From: Aquipseudomonas alcaligenes MRY13-0052
GTDB taxonomy: Bacteria > Pseudomonadota > Gammaproteobacteria > Pseudomonadales > Pseudomonadaceae
Assembly (NCBI GenBank): GCA_000474255.1
Contig: BATO01000068.1
Coordinates: forward strand, 1-34,835
Length of the DNA: 34,835 nucleotides
Reading direction: 5' to 3'
Part shown: piece by piece, positions 1-8,131 of the stretch
Numbering within the stretch: position 1 is the first letter of the stretch
Layout of the letters: each line of letters opens with the position of its first letter
Notes under the pieces: generated by a model
Seen by the model: only the letters and a program-made list of their open reading frames with translations
The model's database searches: none
What the model was told of the DNA's origin: nothing
Program-made: the position numbers and the translations under genes

Positions 1-104
1 CCAAGGTGCTGGCCGCGCTGCGTGGCTCGCCACCCCTGGAACGCCCGCCGGCCTCGATGTCGATGCCGGTCCGCCTCTCATTGCAAGGACGCCGGCCCAG
101 CTAG
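1..104 (+). CDS. C-terminal end of a probable TonB-family protein (partial)
   Basis: An open frame enters from the left edge (first full codon at base 3) and ends at TAG 102-104, giving about 33 residues. The tail contains SPPLERPP followed by MPVRLSLQ, which resembles the end of a TonB C-terminal domain, where a proline-rich turn is followed by a last beta strand. The stop lies 35 bp before a porin gene on the same strand. TonB/ExbB/ExbD genes beside putative porins are a known arrangement, and I recall one near PA0693-PA0699 of P. aeruginosa. The identification rests on a short tail plus context and is tentative; any periplasmic protein with a similar tail would fit. Confidence 0.45.
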   Translation, partial: KVLAALRGSPPLERPPASMSMPVRLSLQGRRPS

Positions 105-139
105 GCCGCGCCACTCAAGAACAGCCAAGGAGTAGAACC

Positions 140-1834
140 ATGATCTGCAGAATGAGCCGACTGGCGCTGGGGATTGGTGCCGTGGTCGCCGGCCTGGCCG
201 GCCCGGCGCTGGCACAACCGCCGGCACCTTCGGAGAACGCCACCATCAACCTGATCCGCCTGCTGGTACAGCAGGGCGTGCTCAAGCAGGAGCAGGCCCA
301 GGCGCTGATCCAGCAGGCCGAGGCCGAAGCCGTGCAGGCCCGCCAGGCCGCTGCCTCGGCACCGGCGGCCCCGGCCGGCGTGCCGGGGGAGGTGCGTGTG
401 CAATACGTGCCGGCCATCGTCCGCGACCAGATCCGTGACCAGGTCAAGGCCGAGGTCATGGCCCAGGCCAAGCAGGAAAACTGGGCTGCGCCCAACACCT
501 TCCCCGACTGGGTGTCGCGCATCAGCCTGGAGGGCGACGTGCGCCTGCGCAGCGAGTCGCGCTACTTCGCCGACACCAACAGCGACCGCATCACCGACTT
601 CGCGCGGCTCAACGACCGCGGCCCCTACGACGTCAACAAGAACACCAACACGCAACTGCCGCCGCTGCTCAACACCCGCGAAGACCGCGAAAACCTGCTG
701 CGCCTGCGGGCCCGCCTGGGCATGCGCGCGGTGCTTTCGCCGAGCTGGACGGCGGTCATGCGCGTCGGCACCGGCTCCGACAGCGGCCCGGTGTCCACCA
801 CCCAGACCCTGGGCGGCGGCTTCGGCAAGAAGGACCTCTGGCTCGACCAGGGCTACCTCGCCTACAAGCCCGACGAGCGCCTGACCCTTACCGGCGGGCG
901 CATGCCCAACCCGTTCTACACCACCGACCTGCTGTACTCCGGCGACCTCAACTTCGACGGCCTGGCGGCGGTGTTCGACCAGCCGCTGGACCGCGACATG
1001 GGGCTGTTCGGCACCGTCGGCGCGTTCCCGGTGGAGTACACCTCCGACACCGCCAGCAGCAACGGCTTCGACAAGGAAAGCAGCGAGAACAACTGGCTCT
1101 ACGGCGCCCAGTTCGGCGCCCGCTGGCAGCTGGACGCGGACAACAGCGTCAAGGGTGCGCTGGCCTACTACCGCTTCGACGATATCGAAGGCAAGCGCTC
1201 CAGCCCCTGCTCGCTGTACTCGGGGCAGCCGGCCTGCGACACCGACGAATCGCGCCCTGCCTTCATGCAGAAGGGCAACACCCTGATGCTGCTGCGCGAC
1301 GTCGTTATCGACCCCACCCGGCCCACCACCACGCCGCAGCCGCAGTTCGTCGGCCTGGCCTCGGAGTTCAACCTGGTGGACCTCAACCTCGCCTGGGACA
1401 CCGCGCTGTTCCACGACTTCAAGCTGCGCAGCCAGGCCCACTACGTGCGCAACCTGGGCTACGACGAAGGCGAGATGCGCAAGCGCTCCGCCGGCCAGCT
1501 GGCCAGCAACGTCGACGCCAACGGCAACATCGAAAGCGGCGATACCGCCTGGATGCTGCAGTTCACCCTGGGCAACGCCCTGGACCTGAAGAAGCACGGC
1601 GACTGGAACCTCTACGCCGGCTACAAGCGCATCGAACCCGACGCTCTGCCGGACGGCTTCAACGACTCGTCCTTCCACCTCGGCGGCACCAACGCCAAGG
1701 GCTGGTTCCTCGGCGCCAACTACGGCTTCGACAAGAACGTGGTCGGCAGCGTGCGCTGGCTGAGCGCGCAGGAGGTGTACGGCGCGCCCTTCGATATCGA
1801 CGTCCTGCAACTGGAGGTCAACACGCGCTTCTGA
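140..1834 (+). CDS. Putative outer-membrane porin (Porin_5-like)
   Basis: A 564-residue protein. Residues 1-25 form a signal peptide ending in ALA before QPP. Residues about 36-80 are a Gln/Ala-rich helical stretch (RLLVQQGVLKQEQAQALIQQ), as in porins with an N-terminal trimerising or cell-wall-contacting helix. From about residue 130 the sequence has alternating aromatic and polar strands typical of a beta barrel, and it ends in phenylalanine (LQLEVNTRF), the usual outer-membrane insertion signal. AAGGAG at 127-132 lies 7 nt before the ATG and fixes the start. It is the second gene of a plus-strand series with a possible TonB gene before it and periplasmic proteins after it, so TonB-linked uptake or envelope function is an inference. 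The substrate is unknown. Confidence 0.88.
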   Translation: MICRMSRLALGIGAVVAGLAGPALAQPPAPSENATINLIRLLVQQGVLKQEQAQALIQQAEAEAVQARQAAASAPAAPAGVPGEVRVQYVPAIVRDQIRDQVKAEVMAQAKQENWAAPNTFPDWVSRISLEGDVRLRSESRYFADTNSDRITDFARLNDRGPYDVNKNTNTQLPPLLNTREDRENLLRLRARLGMRAVLSPSWTAVMRVGTGSDSGPVSTTQTLGGGFGKKDLWLDQGYLAYKPDERLTLTGGRMPNPFYTTDLLYSGDLNFDGLAAVFDQPLDRDMGLFGTVGAFPVEYTSDTASSNGFDKESSENNWLYGAQFGARWQLDADNSVKGALAYYRFDDIEGKRSSPCSLYSGQPACDTDESRPAFMQKGNTLMLLRDVVIDPTRPTTTPQPQFVGLASEFNLVDLNLAWDTALFHDFKLRSQAHYVRNLGYDEGEMRKRSAGQLASNVDANGNIESGDTAWMLQFTLGNALDLKKHGDWNLYAGYKRIEPDALPDGFNDSSFHLGGTNAKGWFLGANYGFDKNVVGSVRWLSAQEVYGAPFDIDVLQLEVNTRF

Positions 1835-1860
1835 TGCGCGTGTGGCCAAGGAGCGAGAGC

Positions 1861-2514
1861 ATGAACACCCGATCGCACACACCGCTGAAGCTGGGCCTGG
1901 CCCTGCTGCTGGGGGCCTGCGTCGCCAACTCGGCCTTGGCCGAAGGCATGGAGGAGCGCCTGCGCGCCCAGCTGCGCACCACCACCCAGCAACTGCAGGC
2001 GTTGCAGAGCGAACAGGCCCAGGCCGCCGCCGCGCGTACCGCGGCGGAAGGCCAGCTGACGGCGGCCCAGGCGCAGATCAAGCAGCTCACCGCCGAGCTG
2101 GCCAAGGCCAAGGGCCAGGCCGAGCAACTGAGCGGCCAGCAGGACAGCCTGCGCAACGCTGCCCAGGCCCAGGTGGCTGCCAGCAACGAGCAGGTGGGCA
2201 AGTTCAAGCAGGCCTACGAGGAGCTGCTGGGGCGCGCCCGTGGCATCGAATCGGCCCGCGCCCAACTGGCCACCGACCTCGCCACCCGCGATGAGCAGGT
2301 GCAGCAGTGCACCACCAAGAACCAGCAGATGTACCAGGTGGCCAAGGGCATCCTCGAGGCCTACGAGAAGATCGACGTCGCCGAGGTGATGAAGATCCGC
2401 CAGCCCTTCGCCGGCAGTGCCCGGGTGAAGTTCGAGGAACTGGGGCAGGTCTACGGCGACGCGCTTTACAAAAATCAGTTCGACGCCGCCATGGTGCCCG
2501 CCACCGGGCAGTGA
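1861..2514 (+). CDS. Secreted coiled-coil protein of unknown function
   Basis: A 217-residue protein. The start at 1861 is preferred over an in-frame ATG at 1834 because AAGGAG (1848-1853) lies 7 nt upstream and a signal peptide then begins at residue 1. The signal could be cut after ALA at residue 27. A lipobox-like LGAC at residues 17-20 also allows a lipoprotein. Residues about 28-145 are a long Gln/Ala/Glu-rich coiled coil with little else, and the C-terminal 70 residues look more globular (two helices around KGILEAYEKIDVAEVMK). The gene follows the porin by 26 bp. A periplasmic spacer or scaffold partner for the porin is an inference; I do not recognise a named family. Confidence 0.8.
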   Translation: MNTRSHTPLKLGLALLLGACVANSALAEGMEERLRAQLRTTTQQLQALQSEQAQAAAARTAAEGQLTAAQAQIKQLTAELAKAKGQAEQLSGQQDSLRNAAQAQVAASNEQVGKFKQAYEELLGRARGIESARAQLATDLATRDEQVQQCTTKNQQMYQVAKGILEAYEKIDVAEVMKIRQPFAGSARVKFEELGQVYGDALYKNQFDAAMVPATGQ

Positions 2515-2519
2515 TCCAG

Positions 2520-2540
2520 GGCGCCGGCAGTGCCGGCGCC
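2520..2540. other. Perfect intergenic hairpin between two operon genes
   Basis: A 9-bp perfect stem (GGCGCCGGC and GCCGGCGCC) with loop AGT begins 5 nt after the stop of the coiled-coil gene and ends 10 nt before the AAGGAG of the next. No T-run follows, so it is unlikely to be a full terminator. It could slow RNA decay or lower expression of the downstream genes. Confidence 0.5.
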
Positions 2541-2563
2541 AACCGCAGACAAGGAGTAGCGCA

Positions 2564-3046
2564 ATGACCGCAATCGACATGATCCACAGCATCAGCCCCG
2601 ACCAGCTCACCGAGCGCCTGCAGGCCGCCGGCTACCGCGTCAACCGCAGCGAACAGGGCGGCGTGGTGCAACTGCTCAGCGCCAGCCAGGGCATCGGCTT
2701 CGCCGTGCGCTTCGGCAACCCGGCCCAGGAGCCGGGCGCCTACCTCGACTACTGCTTCAGCTGCGCGCTGCGCATCCAGGGCGAGCTGCCGGCGGGCATG
2801 GCCGAGGTGTGGAACGCCACCCGCCGCTTCGCCCGCCTGTCGCGCCAGGGCGAATTCCTCGTGCTGGAAATGGACGCCATCGTCGCCGCCGGGGTCAGCC
2901 CGCAGCACCTGCAAAGCCAGATGGAACTGTGGGACCGCCTGCTGCAGGAATTCATCGCCTACCTGCGCGACTACAGCCAGGCCATGGCTCGCGAGCAGGC
3001 CGCGGCCACCCCGGCACCGGCCGAAACCGCAGACAGCGAGGCGTGA
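2564..3046 (+). CDS. YbjN domain-containing protein
   Basis: A 160-residue cytoplasmic-looking protein with no signal peptide. AAGGAG at 2551-2556 lies 7 nt before the ATG. The pattern fits the YbjN fold, a small alpha/beta domain related to type III secretion chaperones: an N-terminal helix (ISPDQLTERLQAAGY), a strand pair with VVQLLSASQGIGFAVRF, then a helix starting WNATRRFARL and the strand FLVLEMDAIVA. The Ala/Pro/Glu-rich tail is probably disordered. YbjN proteins are thought to affect stability of other proteins or motility, but the biochemical role is not settled. Its place between secreted proteins and a prolyl isomerase suggests a chaperone-like part in the same envelope system, which is an inference. 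Confidence 0.8.
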   Translation: MTAIDMIHSISPDQLTERLQAAGYRVNRSEQGGVVQLLSASQGIGFAVRFGNPAQEPGAYLDYCFSCALRIQGELPAGMAEVWNATRRFARLSRQGEFLVLEMDAIVAAGVSPQHLQSQMELWDRLLQEFIAYLRDYSQAMAREQAAATPAPAETADSEA

Positions 3047-3051
3047 GCCGG

Positions 3052-4029
3052 ATGAACGCCAAGGGCTGGATGCTCGGTTGCGGTGCACTTGCTGCCGTGG
3101 CGCTGGCCGTGGGCCTGGCCCTCGGACTGCGCCCGGGCAGCGGCCTCGAGGCGGCGGTGCAGGCCGTGCCCGAGGTGCAGCAGGCGAAGGCGGCCAGCCA
3201 GGCCGCCCCTGCAGAGCGGGCAGTGGCGCGCCTGGGTGAACTGGCGCTGGGCGAGGGCGAACTGCAGGCGGTGCTGGACGGCCTGCCGGCGGCCAGCCGC
3301 GAGCAGCTGCGGGCCGACCGTGGCGCCCTGGAAGGCTGGATACGCGGGCGCCTGGCGGAGAAGGCCCTGTTGCAGCAGGCCCAGGCCCAGGGCTGGGAGG
3401 AGCGCCCGGAAATCCAGCGCATGACCCGCGCCGCCACCGAGCAGATCCTCCTGCGCACCTACCTGGAGTCGGTGAGCCAGGTGCCTGCCGATTACCCTAG
3501 CGATGCCGAGTTGCAGGCCGCCTATGAGGCCGGCAAGGACAACTGGGTGACGCCGCCGCTGTACCGCGTCAGCCAGATCTTCCTCGCCGTCGCTCCCGGT
3601 GCGGCGGAGGAACAGGTGCGCAAGCAGGCCATCGAGCTGGCCCGCCGCGCGGCGGCGGCCAACGCCGATTTCGCCGCCCTGGCGCGCCAGTATTCCCAGG
3701 ATGCCCGCACGGCCGAGCAGGGCGGCGACACTGGTCTGCAGCCGCTGCAGCAGTTCGTTCCGGCGATGCGCCAGGTGCTTGCCCGCCAACGCGTGGGCAG
3801 CGTCTCCGAGCCGCTGCGTAGCGACGCGGGCTACCACATCCTCAAGCTCACCGAGCAGCAGCCCGGGCGCAGCGCCAACCTCGACGAGGTGCGCGACCGC
3901 CTGCGCCAGGCCCTGCGTGCCCAGCGCCAGGAACAGGTGGCACGGGCCTACATGGACGGCATGGTCAGCTCGGCGACCCTGAGCATCGACGGGGCGAGCC
4001 TCAACCAGGCACTGGAGAAGGGCCGCTGA
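3052..4029 (+). CDS. Membrane-anchored parvulin-type peptidyl-prolyl isomerase
   Basis: A 325-residue protein. Residues about 6-27 form one uncleaved-looking hydrophobic helix, so it is probably tethered to the inner membrane facing the periplasm. A SurA-like helical region (about 65-165) leads to a parvulin rotamase domain (about 168-268) with YRVSQIFLAV, the DFAALARQYSQD helix, GGDTG and GYHILKLTE, the standard family landmarks. A helical tail follows. PPIases of this type help outer-membrane or secreted proteins fold, which suits a gene downstream of a porin. The start is uncertain: ATG 3052 lies 5 nt after the upstream stop, while an in-frame GTG at 3043 would overlap that stop (GTGA). 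Neither has a strong ribosome site. Confidence 0.88.
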   Translation: MNAKGWMLGCGALAAVALAVGLALGLRPGSGLEAAVQAVPEVQQAKAASQAAPAERAVARLGELALGEGELQAVLDGLPAASREQLRADRGALEGWIRGRLAEKALLQQAQAQGWEERPEIQRMTRAATEQILLRTYLESVSQVPADYPSDAELQAAYEAGKDNWVTPPLYRVSQIFLAVAPGAAEEQVRKQAIELARRAAAANADFAALARQYSQDARTAEQGGDTGLQPLQQFVPAMRQVLARQRVGSVSEPLRSDAGYHILKLTEQQPGRSANLDEVRDRLRQALRAQRQEQVARAYMDGMVSSATLSIDGASLNQALEKGR

Positions 4030-4033
4030 CACA

Positions 4034-4056
4034 GCGCCGGGCGGGAGGCCCGGCGC
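4034..4056 (+). terminator. Strong GC hairpin after the PPIase gene
   Basis: A 9-bp perfect stem (GCGCCGGGC and GCCCGGCGC) with loop GGGAG begins 4 nt after the PPIase stop. Only a weak CAACCTT follows, not a true T-run. It separates the PPIase gene from the LysR-type gene, which has its own strong ribosome site. It may be a partial terminator or an RNA-stabilising 3' end. Confidence 0.4.
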
Positions 4057-4081
4057 GCCGCAACCTTACGGAGGAGGGCAT

Positions 4082-5053
4082 ATGGCATTTCAGGAGAACG
4101 AACAGGCTACGACCCATGGCGCGGCCGTCGCAGGCGGGCATGCGGCGGACGACGGCTTCTTCGGCCTGGACGTGGAGGCGGCGCATTACTTCGTGGTGGC
4201 GGCCCGTTGCGGCTGCTTCATGCAGGCGGCGCGCAGCCTCAGCATCAAGCCGACGCTGCTGCGCAAGAAGCTCGGGTTGCTGGCCGCCTGGGCCGGGCAC
4301 CCGTTGTTCCTGCACCAGGGCAACGCCCTGGTGCTGAGCCCCGAGGGCCGGCGCCTGCGCACCCAGCTGGTGGCGCGCCTGGCGGTGCTGTCGCCGGGCC
4401 TGGCGCAAAACGAAGACCAGCCCCTGGTGCGCATCGCCGTCGCCGAGCCGCTGCTGCACGACATCCTCGGCCGCGACCTGCTGGCCTTCCTCCGCCAGCA
4501 CGCCAACGTGCGCCTGGAACTGGCGCGCCTGGACGAGGGCGAAACCCCCGCGCCGGACACCGACCTGCGCGTCTGGCTGGCCCCGCCCGACGACGTCGAA
4601 CCCTGGCCGGGCTTCGCCAGCGCCCACCTGGAGTGCCTCGCCCAGCTGGAATACCTGCCCCACGTCGCCAAGCGCTACTCCCGCGAGACCAGCCGCCCGC
4701 GCAGCCTGGTGGAGCTGGAGGACTACATGCTCGTCGACCTGCAGGGCTACGCCGGCATCGATGCACTGGAACCCTGGAACCTGGCCATCGCCGACCGCCG
4801 CGCCGGGGTTACCCGGGTCAACTCCTACGAAATGCTCCGGCAGATGATCCAGTGGAGCGCCTGCATCGGCCTGCTGCCCCATTACGTCGGCCAGCTGGAC
4901 AAGAACCTCATGGCCCTGCCGGCGCTGTTCGAACCGCGCATGGACATGCAGGCCTGGCTCGCCGTGCGCGCCGGCGAAGAAGAGCGCGAGGAAGTCCGCC
5001 GCCTCGTCGCCCTGGTGCATGCCGCCTTCGATGAGCGTCGGGATTGGTTCTAG
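4082..5053 (+). CDS. LysR-type transcriptional regulator
   Basis: A 323-residue protein. After a 28-residue variable N-terminus comes a LysR winged helix-turn-helix (about 34-93): YFVVAARCGCFMQAARSLSI, then LRKKLGLLAA and LVLSPEGRRL. The remainder fits a periplasmic-binding-protein-like effector domain. The recognition helix is atypical (KPTLLRKKLG, where most LysR proteins have a Ser-rich segment). A strong GGAGGAGG at 4070-4077 lies just before the ATG. Most LysR regulators are divergent from their targets; this one is co-directional and last in the porin/PPIase series, so its target cannot be read from position alone. No effector is evident. Confidence 0.83.
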   Translation: MAFQENEQATTHGAAVAGGHAADDGFFGLDVEAAHYFVVAARCGCFMQAARSLSIKPTLLRKKLGLLAAWAGHPLFLHQGNALVLSPEGRRLRTQLVARLAVLSPGLAQNEDQPLVRIAVAEPLLHDILGRDLLAFLRQHANVRLELARLDEGETPAPDTDLRVWLAPPDDVEPWPGFASAHLECLAQLEYLPHVAKRYSRETSRPRSLVELEDYMLVDLQGYAGIDALEPWNLAIADRRAGVTRVNSYEMLRQMIQWSACIGLLPHYVGQLDKNLMALPALFEPRMDMQAWLAVRAGEEEREEVRRLVALVHAAFDERRDWF

Positions 5054-5070
5054 CCGGGGAGACCGGCAGC

Positions 5071-5143
5071 ATGGGTTTCGCTTCGCTCTACCCATCCTAC
5101 GAACGCGGTCCAACCGTAGGATGGGTAGAGGCACGAAACCCAT
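5071..5143. repeat. Long imperfect palindromic intergenic repeat
   Basis: The left arm (5071-5101) starts ATGGGTTTCGCTTCG and ends CCCATCCTACG. The right arm (5115-5143) starts CGTAGGATGGGTAGAG and ends CGAAACCCAT. The arms pair almost fully around a 13-nt loop. It lies exactly between the converging LysR-type and YbhN genes and its last base is in the YbhN stop codon. The first 18 bases recur exactly at 31974. This is a widespread type of Pseudomonas intergenic palindrome and could act as a bidirectional terminator. Confidence 0.85.
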
Positions 5144-6129
5144 CAATTCCCCGGCTCCGGGGCATCCGGCTTGCTCGTGTGCGCCCAATCCCGCTTGCGG
5201 ATCTGCTTGGCGCGGCGTTCGAGCACGAGATAGACCACGCAGGCGATGGCCAGGGGCAGGAGGAAGTAGATGGCGCGGTAGCCGATCAGCGCGGCGAGGA
5301 GGGTGCCCTTGGACATCTGGTGCTGCATCAGGGCGATGAACACCGCCTCCAGCACGCCGAGCCCGGCGGGGATGTGGGTGATGACCCCGGCGATGCTGCT
5401 TATCAGCAGGATGCCGAGGATGGACGGGTAGAAGGCCTCCTTGGGCAGCAGGATCCAGATCAGCAGCGCCATCAGCGACCAGTTGAGCATGCCCAGGCCG
5501 ACCTGGATCAGCGCCATGCGCAGGCTCGGCAGGGTCAGCTCCTGGTCGCGGAAACGCCAGTTGCGGCGCTTGGAGAAACGGCAGGCACCGAGGTAGGCGA
5601 GGGCGGCGGCGACCAGGGCGAAGCCGATCGCTTGTAGGCCGGTCTCGCCGATCTTCCAGCCCTCGGGCAGGTCCACCAGGCGCAAGGAGAACACGCAGCC
5701 GGCCAGCAGCATGTAGCCCAGCCAGTTGGTGATCAGGCTCAGGCTGAGCACCTTGGTGATGGTCGGCACATCCAGCCCCAGGCGCGAGTAGAGGCGGTAG
5801 CGCAGGGCGATGCCGCCCACCCAGGAGCTGAGGTTGAGGTTGAAGGCGTAGCAGACGAAGGTCACCGGGACGGTCTGCCAGGCCGGCAGTTTGTGGGCGG
5901 TGTAGTGGCGGCCCACCAGGTCGAAGCAGCAGTAGGTGGCGTAGCTCGCCGCGCAGGCCAGGCCGGCCAGGGCCAGGGTGGTGGCCTTGTAGTTGGTGAT
6001 GGCCTGGCGCACTTCCTGCCAGTCGAGGTTCTTCACCAGCATGAACAGCAACACCGGCACCAGGCAGAAGAAGAACGCGGTCAGGCCGCGCTTGGCCCAG
6101 GTCTTCCAGGTGGCCTTGCCTGCGCTCAT
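5143..6129 (-). CDS. ybhN: YbhN-family membrane protein (LPG synthase TM-like, UPF0104)
   Basis: A 328-residue integral membrane protein with roughly seven or eight hydrophobic segments. Family landmarks include the first anchor (FFFCLVPVLLFMLVKNLDW), FNLNLSSWVGGIALRYRLYS and THIPAGLGVLEAVFIAL, as in the membrane part of lysylphosphatidylglycerol synthases (flippase-like domain). The tail is short and charged, and there is no aminoacyl-transferase domain, so it is the transporter-like half only. Its ATG overlaps the clsB stop in ATGA (6126-6129), matching the ybhP-clsB-ybhN order of E. coli. A role in moving or supplying phospholipid is inferred from family and operon. Confidence 0.87.
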   Translation of the reverse strand: MSAGKATWKTWAKRGLTAFFFCLVPVLLFMLVKNLDWQEVRQAITNYKATTLALAGLACAASYATYCCFDLVGRHYTAHKLPAWQTVPVTFVCYAFNLNLSSWVGGIALRYRLYSRLGLDVPTITKVLSLSLITNWLGYMLLAGCVFSLRLVDLPEGWKIGETGLQAIGFALVAAALAYLGACRFSKRRNWRFRDQELTLPSLRMALIQVGLGMLNWSLMALLIWILLPKEAFYPSILGILLISSIAGVITHIPAGLGVLEAVFIALMQHQMSKGTLLAALIGYRAIYFLLPLAIACVVYLVLERRAKQIRKRDWAHTSKPDAPEPGN

Positions 6130-7346
6130 GAGCTCTTCTCCTGCTCGTAGACCGGCTCGGCGCCGGCCTCTTCCAGGGGCTGCAGCGACTTGATGCGCGG
6201 CGAGTGGGCCGGGAACCAACCGGCGATCGCCGGGAAGTGACGCAGGAAGTGGAAGCTGAGGAAGATCAGCGGCGCCCGCCACCAGTGGCCGCGGGTGATG
6301 CGCTGCAGGGTCACGCGTTTGCACTTGGCGTCGGCGAGCTGCTGCAGGTGGTCGTGCAACTGCTGGTTGAAGGCCGGGTCGCGGATGATCAGGTTGGCCT
6401 CCAGGTTCAGCGACAGGCTCAGCGGGTCGAGGTTGCTGGAGCCCACCGTGGCCCATTCGCTGTCCACCAGCGCCACCTTGCCGTGCAGCGGCCGCTGGCA
6501 GTATTCGTGGATCACCACGCCGTCGCGCAGCAGGTAGTTGTAGAGCAGTCGCGAGCACAGGCGCACCAGGGGCATGTCCGGCTGGCCCTGCATGATCAGC
6601 GTCACCTGCACGCCACGGCGGGCGGCGTTGCGCAGCTCTCGCAGCAGGCGATAGCCGGGGAAGAAATAGGCATTGGCCACCACCAGCCGCTGCCGGGCCG
6701 AGCGCAGGGCGCGCAGGTACTGCTCCTCGATGTCGTTGCGATGGCGCTCGTTGTCGCGGATCGATAGCAGCATGCGCGCCTGCCCGGCCGCGCGGTTTTC
6801 CGGCGATTCCGGCAGCAGGCTATGCACCTCGCTGGCGCTGTGGGCCAGCAACTGACTGCAGGCGTGGTGCAGGTCGCAGACGATGGGCCCGCGCACCGCC
6901 ACGGCGTAGTCCTGCTTGGCCATGGGGCCGAAGTCGGCGAGGTGGTCGGCGCAGAAGTTGATGCCGCCGATGAAGCCCAGCTCGCCGTCCACCACCACCA
7001 GCTTGCGGTGCAGGCGGCGGAACAGGTTGGTGCGCAGGCCCAGTACCCGGGGGCGCGGGTCGAACATGTGCAGGTTGACGCCGGCCTCGGTCATCTCGCG
7101 GATGTAGCGGGTGCCGAGGTCGGCGGTGCCGTAGCCGTCCACCGTCAGCTCCACGCGCACGCCGCGCCGGGCGGCGGCGATCAGGGTCTCCTTGAGGCGC
7201 AGGCCGACCTTGTCCTCGAAGACGATGAAGGTCTCCAGCAGCACTTCGTGGCGGGCCTTGTCGATGGCCTCGAACACTGCGGGGAAGAAGTCCTCGCCAT
7301 TGATCAGCAACTCGACCTGGTTGCCTTCACGCCAGTCGAATTTCAC
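6126..7346 (-). CDS. clsB: Cardiolipin synthase B (phospholipase D family)
   Basis: A 406-residue protein close to the length of E. coli ClsB. Two HKD motifs are intact: H113, K115, D120 in HRKLVVVD, and H288, K290, D295 in HGKVALVD followed by GSSN. These form the phospholipase-D active site that transfers a phosphatidyl group to make cardiolipin; ClsB can also use phosphatidylethanolamine or glycerol as partner. There is no N-terminal transmembrane pair, as expected for ClsB rather than ClsA. The start is GTG at 7346, overlapping the upstream stop as GTGA, so translation is probably coupled. It is the middle member of a ybhP-clsB-ybhN set. Confidence 0.9.
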   Translation of the reverse strand: MKFDWREGNQVELLINGEDFFPAVFEAIDKARHEVLLETFIVFEDKVGLRLKETLIAAARRGVRVELTVDGYGTADLGTRYIREMTEAGVNLHMFDPRPRVLGLRTNLFRRLHRKLVVVDGELGFIGGINFCADHLADFGPMAKQDYAVAVRGPIVCDLHHACSQLLAHSASEVHSLLPESPENRAAGQARMLLSIRDNERHRNDIEEQYLRALRSARQRLVVANAYFFPGYRLLRELRNAARRGVQVTLIMQGQPDMPLVRLCSRLLYNYLLRDGVVIHEYCQRPLHGKVALVDSEWATVGSSNLDPLSLSLNLEANLIIRDPAFNQQLHDHLQQLADAKCKRVTLQRITRGHWWRAPLIFLSFHFLRHFPAIAGWFPAHSPRIKSLQPLEEAGAEPVYEQEKSS

Positions 7347-8131
7347 AGGTGCACCTCCACAAGCAAAGGGGCGTGGTCGGACAGGTGGGACCAGGGTCGG
7401 CGCAGCAGCACCTGGGGCGAATGGCTGGTGGCGTTGCGCACGTAGACGCGGTCCAGGCGCAACAGCGGCCAGCGTGCCGGGAAGCTGCGTGCCGGGGTGC
7501 CATAGGCATTGGTGAAGGCCTCGACCATGCCGCGGCTGGCGAGGATGTCGTCGGCGCGCACGCGCCAGTCGTTGAAGTCGCCGGCGACTATCACCGGCGC
7601 CAGGGGCGGCAGGCTGTCCAGCAGGCGGCAGAGCAGTGCCAGTTGCTCGCGGCGATGGGCTTCGCGCAGCCCGAGGTGCACGCACACGGTGTGCACCTCG
7701 CGGTGGCCGGGCACATCCAGCACCGAATGCAGCAGGCCGCGTTCCTCGTTGCCGGCGATGGACACGTCCAGGTTCTCGTAGCGCAGGATGGGGAATTTCG
7801 ACAGCAGCGCGTTGCCGTGGTCGCCTTCCGGGTACACCGCGTTGCGGCCGTAGGCGAAGTCGGTCCACATGCTGTCGGCGAGGAATTCGTACTGCGGCGT
7901 CGGCGGCCAGTTCCTGAAGCGCCTGGCGTGGGACTGGTGGGTGCCCAGCACCTCCTGCAGGAACACCAGGTCGGCGCCCAGGGTGCGCACGGCGTCGCGC
8001 AGCTCGGGGAGGATGAAGCGCCGGTTCAGCGCGGTGAAGCCCTTGTGGGTGTTCACCGTGATGATGCGCAGTTGGTGCACGGCCGGCAGCAGGTCGGTGG
8101 CGGGCAGCGGGGCGGTGGTGAAGGTATTCAC
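7343..8131 (-). CDS. ybhP: Endonuclease/exonuclease/phosphatase-family protein (YbhP-like)
   Basis: A 262-residue protein with the EEP fold. Landmarks are the first strand and loop IITVNTHKG (about 23-31), the metal-binding glutamate E60 in FLQEV, the GDFNDW motif and a C-terminal [10 protein letters not shown]. These build the metal-dependent phosphodiesterase site of DNase I, sphingomyelinase and inositol-phosphatase relatives. In E. coli ybhP is upstream of clsB, as here, suggesting a lipid head-group or phosphodiester substrate rather than DNA, but this is unproven. The start is GTG 8131, overlapping the DUF72 stop as GTGA; an in-frame ATG further upstream would lie inside the DUF72 gene. 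Confidence 0.86.
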   Translation of the reverse strand: MNTFTTAPLPATDLLPAVHQLRIITVNTHKGFTALNRRFILPELRDAVRTLGADLVFLQEVLGTHQSHARRFRNWPPTPQYEFLADSMWTDFAYGRNAVYPEGDHGNALLSKFPILRYENLDVSIAGNEERGLLHSVLDVPGHREVHTVCVHLGLREAHRREQLALLCRLLDSLPPLAPVIVAGDFNDWRVRADDILASRGMVEAFTNAYGTPARSFPARWPLLRLDRVYVRNATSHSPQVLLRRPWSHLSDHAPLLVEVHL

